Shown here: in pieces, positions 25,618 to 33,595 of the stretch
How the letters are laid out: the number at the start of each line of letters is the position of its first letter
Numbering within the stretch: the first letter of the stretch is position 1
Assembly: GCA_964423345.1 (NCBI GenBank)
Contig: CAYREV010000003.1
Location: forward strand, 79,208-143,207
DNA from: CAYREV01 sp964423345
GTDB lineage: Bacteria > Bacteroidota > Rhodothermia > Balneolales > Balneolaceae
Direction of reading: 5' to 3'
DNA: 64,000 nt
Made by a program: the position numbers and the translations under genes
The notes under the pieces: model-generated
Databases searched by the model: none
Seen by the model: only the letters and a program-made list of their open reading frames with translations
What the model was told of the DNA's origin: nothing

Positions 25618-26574
25618 ATGGCGAAAGAACAACCGGAAATGGAACACGACTTTTCACACAAGCACCTGCTTGGGCTGGATGACTATAGCCGGGAAGACAT
25701 CCTCTATGTACTGGAACAGGCAAAATATTTCCGTGAGATCCTGGACCGTCCCGTACCCAAGGTGCCCACCTTGCGTGACAAGACCATTGTAAACCTGTTT
25801 TATGAAAGCAGTACGCGGACCCGGCTCTCCTTTGAGCTGGCACAAAAGCGTATGGGGGCCGATGTAGTCAACTTTTCGACGGGCGGATCGAGTGTCAAGA
25901 AGGGTGAAACACTCAAGGATACGATTCAAAATATCAGCTCCATGAAGATTGATATGGTGGTCGTTCGCCATGAAAGTCCGGGGGTTCCCCATTTTCTGAC
26001 CCGGGTGGTTGATGCCGCTATCATCAATGCCGGCGACGGCGCTCATGAGCATCCCACCCAGGCCTTGCTGGATATGTTTACCATGCAACGGGTGTATTCC
26101 GACCTTAAAGGCAAAAAGATCGCCATCATCGGGGATATCGCACACAGCCGGGTGGTACGCTCGAATATTATCGGCCTTAACAAAGTAGGTGCCAATGTAA
26201 CCGTTTGCGGACCCAGGACACTGATGCCGGTGTATGTGGAAGACCTGGGCGTGGAAGTATCCTACGACCTGGATGAGACACTGGCCTGGTGCGATATGGC
26301 CATGGCCCTCAGAATACAGCTGGAACGGCAGGAGGACAGTACAGAGCTGTTTCCCAGCATTCGAGAGTACCACGAAAAGTTCGGTATCAAGAGAACCCAC
26401 CTGGAAAAATACCCGGACTTTACAATTATGCATCCGGGCCCGGTAAATCGGGGGGTTGAAATGGAAAGTGAGGTGGCCGACAGCGACCGCTCTATTATCC
26501 TCAGCCAGGTGACCAATGGAGTGGCGGTTCGAATGGCTATTCTCTACCTGTTAAGCGGCGGCACGCGTATCTGA
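25618..26574 (+). CDS. pyrB: Aspartate carbamoyltransferase, catalytic subunit
   Basis: A 318-residue enzyme carbamoylating aspartate in de novo pyrimidine synthesis. The carbamoyl-phosphate loop is ESSTRTRLSFE (residues 64-74); GGSSVKKGETLKDT holds the mobile-loop Ser-Lys; HPTQALLDMFT and MHPGPVNRGVEM complete the site. No pyrI follows, so it is probably an unregulated trimer. Second gene of the pyrR operon. Confidence 0.95.
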   Translation: MAKEQPEMEHDFSHKHLLGLDDYSREDILYVLEQAKYFREILDRPVPKVPTLRDKTIVNLFYESSTRTRLSFELAQKRMGADVVNFSTGGSSVKKGETLKDTIQNISSMKIDMVVVRHESPGVPHFLTRVVDAAIINAGDGAHEHPTQALLDMFTMQRVYSDLKGKKIAIIGDIAHSRVVRSNIIGLNKVGANVTVCGPRTLMPVYVEDLGVEVSYDLDETLAWCDMAMALRIQLERQEDSTELFPSIREYHEKFGIKRTHLEKYPDFTIMHPGPVNRGVEMESEVADSDRSIILSQVTNGVAVRMAILYLLSGGTRI

Positions 26575-26584
26575 TATGCGAGGA

Positions 26585-28906
26585 TTATTCCAGGAGACTC
26601 TTCTGATCGTCCAGAAATATGTTGGCACTGGCTCCTTTGGTTTTCTTTTTCCTGAACTTCAAATGAAAGGCCAACCCCTCTTTTCTTTCCATGGAAATGG
26701 TTCCATCCAATTGTTTGGCCAGGCTTTTGACCAGGGTCAGTCCCAGTGATTTCGGATCTTCCAGATTGATGCTATCATCCATTCCCACGCCGTTATCCTC
26801 CACGCCCAGTAAAATGTGGCCGTCTGTCTTTTGGAGCGCGATCCTTATTTTGCCTTCACGGCCGCCCGGAAATGCGTGATTTATAGCGTTGGTGAGGAGT
26901 TCATTGAATATGAGGGCACAGGGAATAGCCTGGTTGATATCCAGGATCACCTTTTCGGTATCGAGTTGAATTTCTATCTGCTGCTCGTTGTTGACCATTG
27001 CCTTGGAAATGGTCTTGGAGAGTTCCGAGAGGTATTTTTCGAAAGAGATATTGGCAAAATCGCCTGCTGAGTAGAGCGATTCATGGATGAGGGCCATGGA
27101 TTTGATACGCATCTGGCTGTCGGACAGTACCTCTTTTAGTTTTGGGTCTTCCGAGTTGAAAATCTCAAGCTGCAGCAGGCTGTTGATGATAGCCAGGTTG
27201 TTCTTTACCCGGTGATGTACTTCTGCAAGCAACACCTCCTTCTCCTCCAGGGCATCCTTTATCTTTTCTTCCGCCTTCCGGCGTGCGGTCACATCCTGCA
27301 TGGTGCCTGTAACCTCAATGGGGTTGCCTTCGTCATCGTAATGGACCTCTCCCCGTTCATGCACATACATGAGCGAGCCGTCCGGTTTTATAAGTTGAAG
27401 TTCGATCTCTTCCCATTTTTCTCCTCTCATAATCCTTTCAACGATGGCGGCCACTTTTTTCTGTTCGGAGGGAGGCAGCATTTCCGAAAACTTTTTCAGG
27501 CTGGGCTCAAAACTCTCCTTGTCGAGTCCCAGCAGTTCGTAGACCTCATCCGACCAATAGAGGGAATCTCCGGCTATGTCCCATCTCCAGCTTCCCATCC
27601 TGGCGATTCGCTGGGCTTCCTCCAGCATCTGTTCTTTGTGTTCCAGTTCTTCCCGGGCTTTTTTTTCTTCCGAGATATTGATGCCGATCCCTATCACAAA
27701 GGTCTCTCCGCCTACCCGGTAGCGGAAGCCGGATAAAAGCAGGGGGGTTACCTCGCCTTCCCTGGAGAGAAAGCCGAGTTCGGTGTGGGCAAATCCATTT
27801 TTTAAAACCGTCTCCAAGGCCTTCTCAACCGTATCATGGTCTTCCGGGGCAATGAATTTTCGGTAGTGTCGGTTTTTGACCTCTTCATAGGTTCGGTTGT
27901 CGGCCCTGCCCAGGTTGTTGTTCCATTTTTTGATTTTCCCCTCTTTGTCGACCAGGAAAAAGATACCGGGAAGATGATGAATGATATCTTCGGTAAATTT
28001 AACCTGCTCCTGCAGCCGCTGTTCGGTTTGTTTCCGGTGGGTGATGTTTCGGGCCGTGACAAAGAGCCGGTCCTGCTCTTCGGTAATGGTAATTTGAAGC
28101 CAGAGAGGCTTGTCCCGGTCGGTTTTAAAAGAAGACTCGTGAGAAAGCCGCCGTTCCGCTCCGTTTGCCCGCCATGTTTCCAGTTTTTCTATAAATTCCT
28201 CTTCGGGGATAAGGTCGGTCAGCCTGGATCCTACAATTTCATTGTGGCTAAAGCCCAACAGCTCCGTTGCCTCCTCGTTTACTTCCTCAATCTCAAGCGT
28301 GTCGGGATCCAGTATAAACAACAGGTCGGTAGAGTTGCGAAGGAACGTAACAGATCTTTTCAGCTTCTTATGTTCTTCAAGAAGCTGTTCTCTCTTGAGA
28401 CGCAGTTCCAGCTTGGCCTCTATATCCCGGCCGAGAATTTGCAGCGCCTCCAGTTGATCGTCGCTGAGTTCTCTGGGCTCTTTGTCGAATACGCAGAGCG
28501 TTCCAATGTTGTATCCGCCTTCGGTTTTCAGTACCACGCCTGCATAGAACTGCACGCTTTTGTCCTTGACATAGCCGTAGTCCTTGAAACGGGGATCCTT
28601 GCTTACATCGTTGACGACCAAAAACTTATCCTGCTGTATGGTGTAGGTGCAGATACTTTGGTTGCGGGGGATCTCCCTGACATCCCATCCGTGACACGAT
28701 TTTGACCATTGCCGATCGTAGTTCAGGAAATTGATCTGGGCACAGTCGACATCACAGAGATAGGTGGCTACTTTGGTGATTTCATCAAACTCCTCTTCAT
28801 CGGGAGTGTCCAGGATATTGTAGCGCAGCAGTTCTTTGACCCGCTCCCTTTCCTCCTCCGGAAAATCACCGGGACGGGGAGTATCTGTTTTGTTTTGCTC
28901 ACCCAT
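26585..28906 (-). CDS. GAF/PAS sensor histidine kinase (HisKA_2 type)
   Basis: A 773-residue soluble kinase with no membrane segment. An N-terminal GAF domain (about residues 25-175: VATYLCDVDCAQINFLNYDRQW, FYAGVVLKTEGGYNIGTLCVFD) precedes three PAS/PAC units (about 190-300, 310-430, 440-550). The HisKA_2 segment LLAEVHHRVKNNLAIINSLLQLE carries the phospho-accepting His near residue 560. The HATPase domain shows NELLTNAINHAFPGG (N box) and VEDNGVGMDDSINLEDPKSLGLTLVKSLAKQL. Such kinases often sense redox state, light or small ligands in the cytoplasm. No response regulator is adjacent, so it is an orphan. Convergent with pyrB at a 10-base gap. Confidence 0.92.
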   Translation of the reverse strand: MGEQNKTDTPRPGDFPEEERERVKELLRYNILDTPDEEEFDEITKVATYLCDVDCAQINFLNYDRQWSKSCHGWDVREIPRNQSICTYTIQQDKFLVVNDVSKDPRFKDYGYVKDKSVQFYAGVVLKTEGGYNIGTLCVFDKEPRELSDDQLEALQILGRDIEAKLELRLKREQLLEEHKKLKRSVTFLRNSTDLLFILDPDTLEIEEVNEEATELLGFSHNEIVGSRLTDLIPEEEFIEKLETWRANGAERRLSHESSFKTDRDKPLWLQITITEEQDRLFVTARNITHRKQTEQRLQEQVKFTEDIIHHLPGIFFLVDKEGKIKKWNNNLGRADNRTYEEVKNRHYRKFIAPEDHDTVEKALETVLKNGFAHTELGFLSREGEVTPLLLSGFRYRVGGETFVIGIGINISEEKKAREELEHKEQMLEEAQRIARMGSWRWDIAGDSLYWSDEVYELLGLDKESFEPSLKKFSEMLPPSEQKKVAAIVERIMRGEKWEEIELQLIKPDGSLMYVHERGEVHYDDEGNPIEVTGTMQDVTARRKAEEKIKDALEEKEVLLAEVHHRVKNNLAIINSLLQLEIFNSEDPKLKEVLSDSQMRIKSMALIHESLYSAGDFANISFEKYLSELSKTISKAMVNNEQQIEIQLDTEKVILDINQAIPCALIFNELLTNAINHAFPGGREGKIRIALQKTDGHILLGVEDNGVGMDDSINLEDPKSLGLTLVKSLAKQLDGTISMERKEGLAFHLKFRKKKTKGASANIFLDDQKSLLE

Positions 28907-29116
28907 GGTAAAAATACCTTGATTCGGCTAAGCTTATGAGCAGGAAGTTGTTCACCGGGTTTCCCGACCCGGGCGGGGAGAATCCTGAATTGGTTTCCCG
29001 CCCTTACTCAGCTTTCGATGGGATTTAAAAGAGCCATCTGCTGATATGAGTAATGAATGGAAACAAAATACCGCCTAAGCCAATTCCCCCCAATTTAGTA
29101 AGTCTTGCTGACTTTA

Positions 29117-30028
29117 TTAAATAGCACTGGGCAAGGTAGTCTTTTTTTTCTTCCGCGCCAAGATAATGCCCGCGATCACGGAGGCGGAGCCGATATATTG
29201 CAGAAGGCTCAATTGCTCATTGAGCAGTAGTACACCGAAAACCAGCCCCAGCACCGGCACCAGGTTTTGATAGGTGGAAGTTCTCACCGCGCCCACCGTT
29301 TGGAGTCCGTAGTTCCAGATAATGTAGGCAGCCCCGATAGAGAGGAGTCCGCTATAAACCACTCCGCCGAAAGCCGCATGAGAGACGGACGTCCAGTCGG
29401 TTTGTATCATATTGGGAAGGCCTATAAGGAAAAGCAGGATACAGCCGATGGTCGACATGACAGCCGAAAACTGTATGGGGGTATAGCGATTTAAAAAAGA
29501 TTTTGACAGAATGGTAAAGCCTCCCCAGACCATCGCGGCCAGAATAATAATAAAATCGCCCCGGAAGGTATCCGAGCCGAGGGAGAAGGGTTTGTCTCCC
29601 CCTGCAATAATGAAAGCAATTCCGGTAAAAGCGCAGATAACGCCCAGCGCCTTGTAGATATTCATGCTTTCGAGGTTAAACAAATGGGAGAAAAGGGCGA
29701 CCCAGATAGGGATCGTGCCCAGCATGACGGCGGCATTGGCCGAAAGAGTGAGGTCGATGCCGATGATAAACAGCCCCTGGTAGACCAGGTTGCCCAGGAG
29801 TCCCATGCCCAGCAACGGCAGCCGGTCTTTACGGGGTATGGTAAAGGTTTCTTTTCTCCAGATCAGTACAACCCATATGATGGCGGCCGCAAAAATAAAA
29901 CGCAAGCCGTTAAAGCTGAGAGGATCTATTTCTACCAGGCTGCTTTTTATCACAGAGAAGTTGAGGGCCCAGATTATAGCTACCAGAAAGAGAGAGCCTT
30001 CGACCAGGGGTTGTTTCTTCAAGAACAA
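29117..30028 (-). CDS. EamA/DMT-superfamily transporter
   Basis: A 303-residue protein with ten predicted helices in two EamA repeats (about 12-140 and 155-295). The first begins FLVAIIWALNFSVIKSSLVEIDPLSFNGLRF and the second FIIILAAMVWGGFTILSKSFLNRYTPIQFS, both typical of drug/metabolite exporters. A basic C-terminus (RKKKKT) lies in the cytoplasm. The substrate is unknown. It is encoded divergently from the TetR-family gene, with 158 bases between. Confidence 0.9.
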   Translation of the reverse strand: MFLKKQPLVEGSLFLVAIIWALNFSVIKSSLVEIDPLSFNGLRFIFAAAIIWVVLIWRKETFTIPRKDRLPLLGMGLLGNLVYQGLFIIGIDLTLSANAAVMLGTIPIWVALFSHLFNLESMNIYKALGVICAFTGIAFIIAGGDKPFSLGSDTFRGDFIIILAAMVWGGFTILSKSFLNRYTPIQFSAVMSTIGCILLFLIGLPNMIQTDWTSVSHAAFGGVVYSGLLSIGAAYIIWNYGLQTVGAVRTSTYQNLVPVLGLVFGVLLLNEQLSLLQYIGSASVIAGIILARKKKKTTLPSAI

Positions 30029-30157
30029 ATGAGTTACAGGGTTGAAATGAACCGCTTAAAGTAAGGTTTTTATGCCAACAGGGCTGAACGTCTTTTTAAA
30101 AAATTGTAACAATCCTGCTTGGTTATCGTAATGAGGTTCCTTAACTTCAGTCACTTT

Positions 30158-30172
30158 ATGACCGACAGTCAT
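30158..30172 (+). promoter_or_regulatory. Palindromic operator upstream of the TetR-family gene
   Basis: ATGACCGACAGTCAT: 5-bp arms ATGAC/GTCAT around CGACA, ending 15 bases before the regulator start codon. A nearly identical 15-mer lies at the end of the regulator gene, in front of the efflux operon; position and symmetry suit a TetR dimer site. Confidence 0.7.
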
Positions 30173-30186
30173 TTTAAAAAGTAATT

Positions 30187-30858
30187 ATGGGAACCGAAGA
30201 AAGAAAAGCCAGAGAAAAGGAGCGAAGGCGAAACACCATAGTCGATGCCGCCGAACGGGTGATATTTTCGCATGGTTTCGAGCAGGCCACCATGGAGGAG
30301 ATCGCCGAGGAGGCAGAGCTCAGCAAGGGAACGCTCTATCTGTATTTCAAGACTAAGAATGAGCTTTATATGGCTATTGCCGAGCGGGGCTCCAACCTGC
30401 TCAACAGCAAGTTCGGGAAGGTTCTGGGCGGTAAACACAGCGGACTGGAACTGATACGCCTGATGGGCGAAACCTATCTCGATTTCGTGCGGAACAATCC
30501 CGGCTATTTTAACGCCTTTGTGTACTACGAATCGCTCAGTGACAGTGAAGAGCTGCAGCAAAGCGAGATGGCCCAGACCTGCGAGGAGAATATGAGGCAG
30601 GCGCTCTCTTATATGATCAGGGCGCTGCAAGTGGGTATGCAAGATGGAACCATTGACGATTCCTACGACCCCAGGGAACTGGCTATCCTGATATGGGGAA
30701 GTACCCGCGGCATTACCCTGATGAACCATATGAAAGAGACCGGGCACCATTTCCAGATTCTGGATGAAGTGGAATTGAATACCGAATCTCTCTTCAAGAA
30801 CTTTCTAAACCTCATAGCTGCCGGCATGGCGACGGAAAAAGGAAGAAACATAAAATGA
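30187..30858 (+). CDS. TetR/AcrR-family transcriptional regulator
   Basis: A 223-residue repressor. The N-terminal helix-turn-helix spans residues 14-60: RRNTIVDAAERVIFSHGFEQATMEEIAEEAELSKGTLYLYFKTKNELY, where the GTLYLYF segment is the recognition helix. The remainder is an all-helical ligand-binding domain. It lies directly upstream of an RND efflux operon in the same orientation, and identical-type palindromes flank it, so it most likely represses itself and the pump and is released by a pump substrate (inference). Confidence 0.92.
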   Translation: MGTEERKAREKERRRNTIVDAAERVIFSHGFEQATMEEIAEEAELSKGTLYLYFKTKNELYMAIAERGSNLLNSKFGKVLGGKHSGLELIRLMGETYLDFVRNNPGYFNAFVYYESLSDSEELQQSEMAQTCEENMRQALSYMIRALQVGMQDGTIDDSYDPRELAILIWGSTRGITLMNHMKETGHHFQILDEVELNTESLFKNFLNLIAAGMATEKGRNIK

Positions 30859-30869
30859 CCGAAAGTCAT
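30855..30869 (+). promoter_or_regulatory. Second copy of the palindromic operator, before the efflux operon
   Basis: ATGACCGAAAGTCAT differs from the copy at 30158-30172 by one base in the spacer. It overlaps the stop codon of the regulator (TGA at 30856-30858) and sits 97 bases before the TolC-like gene. Confidence 0.7.
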
Positions 30870-30965
30870 CACATGAAACATTAGGGATTGAAGGTCGTAT
30901 TCGTGGGCTGAATTATTTCAAGATGATTTAAAATTATTGACCTGTAAAAGAGTTGAACAGCAATT

Positions 30966-32483
30966 ATGAAAAGTGATTTACTTGATTCCAGAATTTTTCT
31001 CTTTGTGTCGGCAGTCGTTGTTTCGGGGCTGCTTTTTGCGCCGGCTTCCGGTTTTGGACAGGGCCGGGGCGAGGCGGCTGTCAATATCAGCAAAATTAAA
31101 AGCCAATCGAAGCCGGTGACGCTGACCCAGGCTATTCAGGTTGCCCTGGCCAACAACACCGATATCAAGCGATCCCTTCTGTCGGTTAAGAATGCGGATG
31201 AGCAGGTGAAGATTGCCTGGGGAGAGGTGCTGCCTGATATCAGCGGCAGTGCCTCCTATACCCGGAACCTGGAGATACCGGTGAATTTTGTGCCCGCGAA
31301 GTTTTTTGATCCTACGGCGCCGCCCGATGAACTGGTGCCGCTGCAGTTCGGTACCGATAACAACTGGCAGGGAGGTGTTTCGGTCAACCAAACCTTGTTT
31401 CGCGGAGAAGCTTTTGTGGGTATCAGCAGCTCCAGGCTTTTCAAGGAGGTGCAGGCGGAAAACATGAGGGCTACCACCCAGCAGATCGTCACGGAAACAC
31501 GCATTGCCTATTACAATGTGCTGGTGGCCGAAGAGCAGATGAAGCTCCAGCAGGCAACGGTAGACAGGATCAGGGAAAACCTTCGTGAAAACAGGGCCCG
31601 GCAGGAAGCGGGACTGATTGATGAGTTTGCCGTCATGCAGGTTGAAGTTCAGCTGAGTAACCAGCAGCCGGAACTTATAGAAGCAAGGTATGCCGTTGAC
31701 CAGGCGTATCGGGAGCTTAAACTGAGTATGGGACTGCCGCTGGGGATGAGTATTTCGGTTCAGGGCAACCTGGGTTCATTCAACATTACTCAAAGCGAGG
31801 CTGAGCAGGACATTAACAAGCATATCAAAGAAGTGGATAAGATGACCCCTTACTCCTTCCAAAAGAGTGAAGGGAGCCTTGGAGTTGCAGGCGACCTGCG
31901 GGGCGACATAAGGGTGCTGGAGAAGCGGGTGGATCTGAAGGAACAGGAGATCAAAGCCATAAAAAGCAGGTTCCTGCCTACTTTGTCGGCCGCCTTCAAC
32001 CTGAACTGGTCGGCCGCCCAGGCGGGAAGCCCCGTATTTTTTGGTTCCGAAGACACCAGGGCGCGTTCACAGACGGTGGGGCTCACACTGAGCCTTCCGC
32101 TGTTTCAGGGTTTTGAACGGTCGGCCAACCTTCAGATGGCCCGGATTGAGAAAAAAGACCTTCGGTTGCAGAGAGAGTTGGCCCTGCGCTCCGCGAATAA
32201 TGAGATCGCTTCTGCAGAAGAGTCCTTAAACCAGGCTATTGAAACCGCCCCGGCCAGGAGGCGAGCGCTCCAGCAGGCACGAGAGGGTTACGAAAGGGCG
32301 CAGGCCCGTTTTGAAAACGGTATCGGTTCCCAGCTTGACCTGACTGAGGCAGAATTTCAGCTGCGTCAGGCCGAAGTGAATTATGCCCGAATGGTATTTA
32401 ACTATTTGGCTGCAAAGGCGCGGTACGACCAGGCAGTTGGGATGGTGCCTTTTGTGGACAAATCCAATACGGATATCAACTAA
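30966..32483 (+). CDS. TolC-family outer-membrane efflux protein
   Basis: A 505-residue outer-membrane channel. A signal peptide (about 1-35, ending ASGFGQ) is followed by two long helical/beta repeats of the OEP family: LTQAIQVALANNTDIKRSLLSVKNADEQVKIAWGEVLPDISGSASY and, later, VDLKEQEIKAIKSRFLPTLSAAFNL. RYDQAVG and long heptads (ERAQARFENGIGSQLDLTEAEFQLRQAEVNYARM) complete the pattern. First gene of the tripartite pump operon. Confidence 0.93.
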   Translation: MKSDLLDSRIFLFVSAVVVSGLLFAPASGFGQGRGEAAVNISKIKSQSKPVTLTQAIQVALANNTDIKRSLLSVKNADEQVKIAWGEVLPDISGSASYTRNLEIPVNFVPAKFFDPTAPPDELVPLQFGTDNNWQGGVSVNQTLFRGEAFVGISSSRLFKEVQAENMRATTQQIVTETRIAYYNVLVAEEQMKLQQATVDRIRENLRENRARQEAGLIDEFAVMQVEVQLSNQQPELIEARYAVDQAYRELKLSMGLPLGMSISVQGNLGSFNITQSEAEQDINKHIKEVDKMTPYSFQKSEGSLGVAGDLRGDIRVLEKRVDLKEQEIKAIKSRFLPTLSAAFNLNWSAAQAGSPVFFGSEDTRARSQTVGLTLSLPLFQGFERSANLQMARIEKKDLRLQRELALRSANNEIASAEESLNQAIETAPARRRALQQAREGYERAQARFENGIGSQLDLTEAEFQLRQAEVNYARMVFNYLAAKARYDQAVGMVPFVDKSNTDIN

Positions 32484-32502
32484 AATTATTAGAAGCACAG
32501 GT

Positions 32503-33582
32503 ATGAATACATTAAAGCTGTTATTGGCAATTATAACCGTGGGTTTTTTCGCTGCTTGTTCGCAGGAGGCGGATATTCCGGCAGAGGAGAAAGTCAAAGA
32601 GGTTAACGTAGAAACCGAAAAGGTCGAGCCGAAAGTATTTGAGCGCTACCTGCAGCTGGTCGGCACGGTAGAGTCTATGAACGACGTCAGAATATCTGCC
32701 GAGGTGTCGGGCCGGATTGAACATTACTTTGTTGAAAAAGGCGAGGTGATTGCGAAGGGTGAGCCCATACTGAAGATAGAGGACGACAAGCTATTGCAGG
32801 AGAAGGCCCGGCTGGAGGCCCAGGCCGAACAGGCGAGGGAGCAGTACCAGCGCCTGAAGAGCGTCTTTGAGCAGGACAGTATCGGTTCCGAAATAGAGGT
32901 AATAAATGCCCGGTCAAGTTACCTGCAGAGCAAGTCGGCCCTGGAATCCATAAAGGTGGATATCCGGAATACGACGGTTAAAGCCCCCTTTGACGCTATA
33001 CTGGAAGACCGGATGGTTGAAGTGGGCGAGATGGCAAGCCCCGGCATGCTGCTGGTGCGGATCATCGGCCGCGATAAGCTGAAGGTGACGGTAGGCGTGC
33101 CCTCCCGTTTTTCGGATGTGGTCAAGTCGGGAGACAAAGCCGAAATTTGGTTTGATTTTCAGAGCAGTGATACCCTGAACCTTCCCATCACCTATGTGGC
33201 CGAAAGCATCGACCCGCAGGCCCGAACGTTCAAGGTGGAGGTGGCATTGCCGGAAACGGCCCGGAATTTTAAAATCGATATGATAGCGAATGTAAAACTG
33301 CGGACCCTCCGCAGGGAACAGGCGCTTATTGTGGGGGAGGAATTTATCTATCAGAAGGAGGAAGGCTTTGTAGTGTATACGGTCGGAGAAGATAAAGAAG
33401 GAAACCCCGTAGCGAGGTCGCGGGTGGTAGCCCTGGGCCCCTCCTACGAAAACAATGTGGTTATTGAATCCGGGCTCAAGAAGGGCGACCGGCTGATTAC
33501 CGTGGGATCATCCTTTTTGCAGGAAGGGATGAGAATTAAGGTGGTCGATTCCGCCGGCAGTGAGATAGCATTAAGAAACTAA
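32503..33582 (+). CDS. RND efflux periplasmic adaptor lipoprotein (HlyD/MFP family)
   Basis: A 359-residue lipoprotein; the lipobox GFFAAC puts the lipidated Cys at residue 19. Beta-barrel and lipoyl-like halves flank a helical hairpin: RISAEVSGRIEHYFVEKGEVIAKGEPILKI, then KARLEAQAEQAREQYQRLKSVFEQDSIGSEIE, then VKAPFDAILEDRMVEVGEMASPGMLLVRI. The ATG at 32503 gives the correct signal peptide; the frame opens 40 residues earlier inside the preceding gene. It bridges the RND pump and the TolC-like channel. Confidence 0.93.
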   Translation: MNTLKLLLAIITVGFFAACSQEADIPAEEKVKEVNVETEKVEPKVFERYLQLVGTVESMNDVRISAEVSGRIEHYFVEKGEVIAKGEPILKIEDDKLLQEKARLEAQAEQAREQYQRLKSVFEQDSIGSEIEVINARSSYLQSKSALESIKVDIRNTTVKAPFDAILEDRMVEVGEMASPGMLLVRIIGRDKLKVTVGVPSRFSDVVKSGDKAEIWFDFQSSDTLNLPITYVAESIDPQARTFKVEVALPETARNFKIDMIANVKLRTLRREQALIVGEEFIYQKEEGFVVYTVGEDKEGNPVARSRVVALGPSYENNVVIESGLKKGDRLITVGSSFLQEGMRIKVVDSAGSEIALRN

Positions 33583-33595
33583 GCAGCAATATAAT

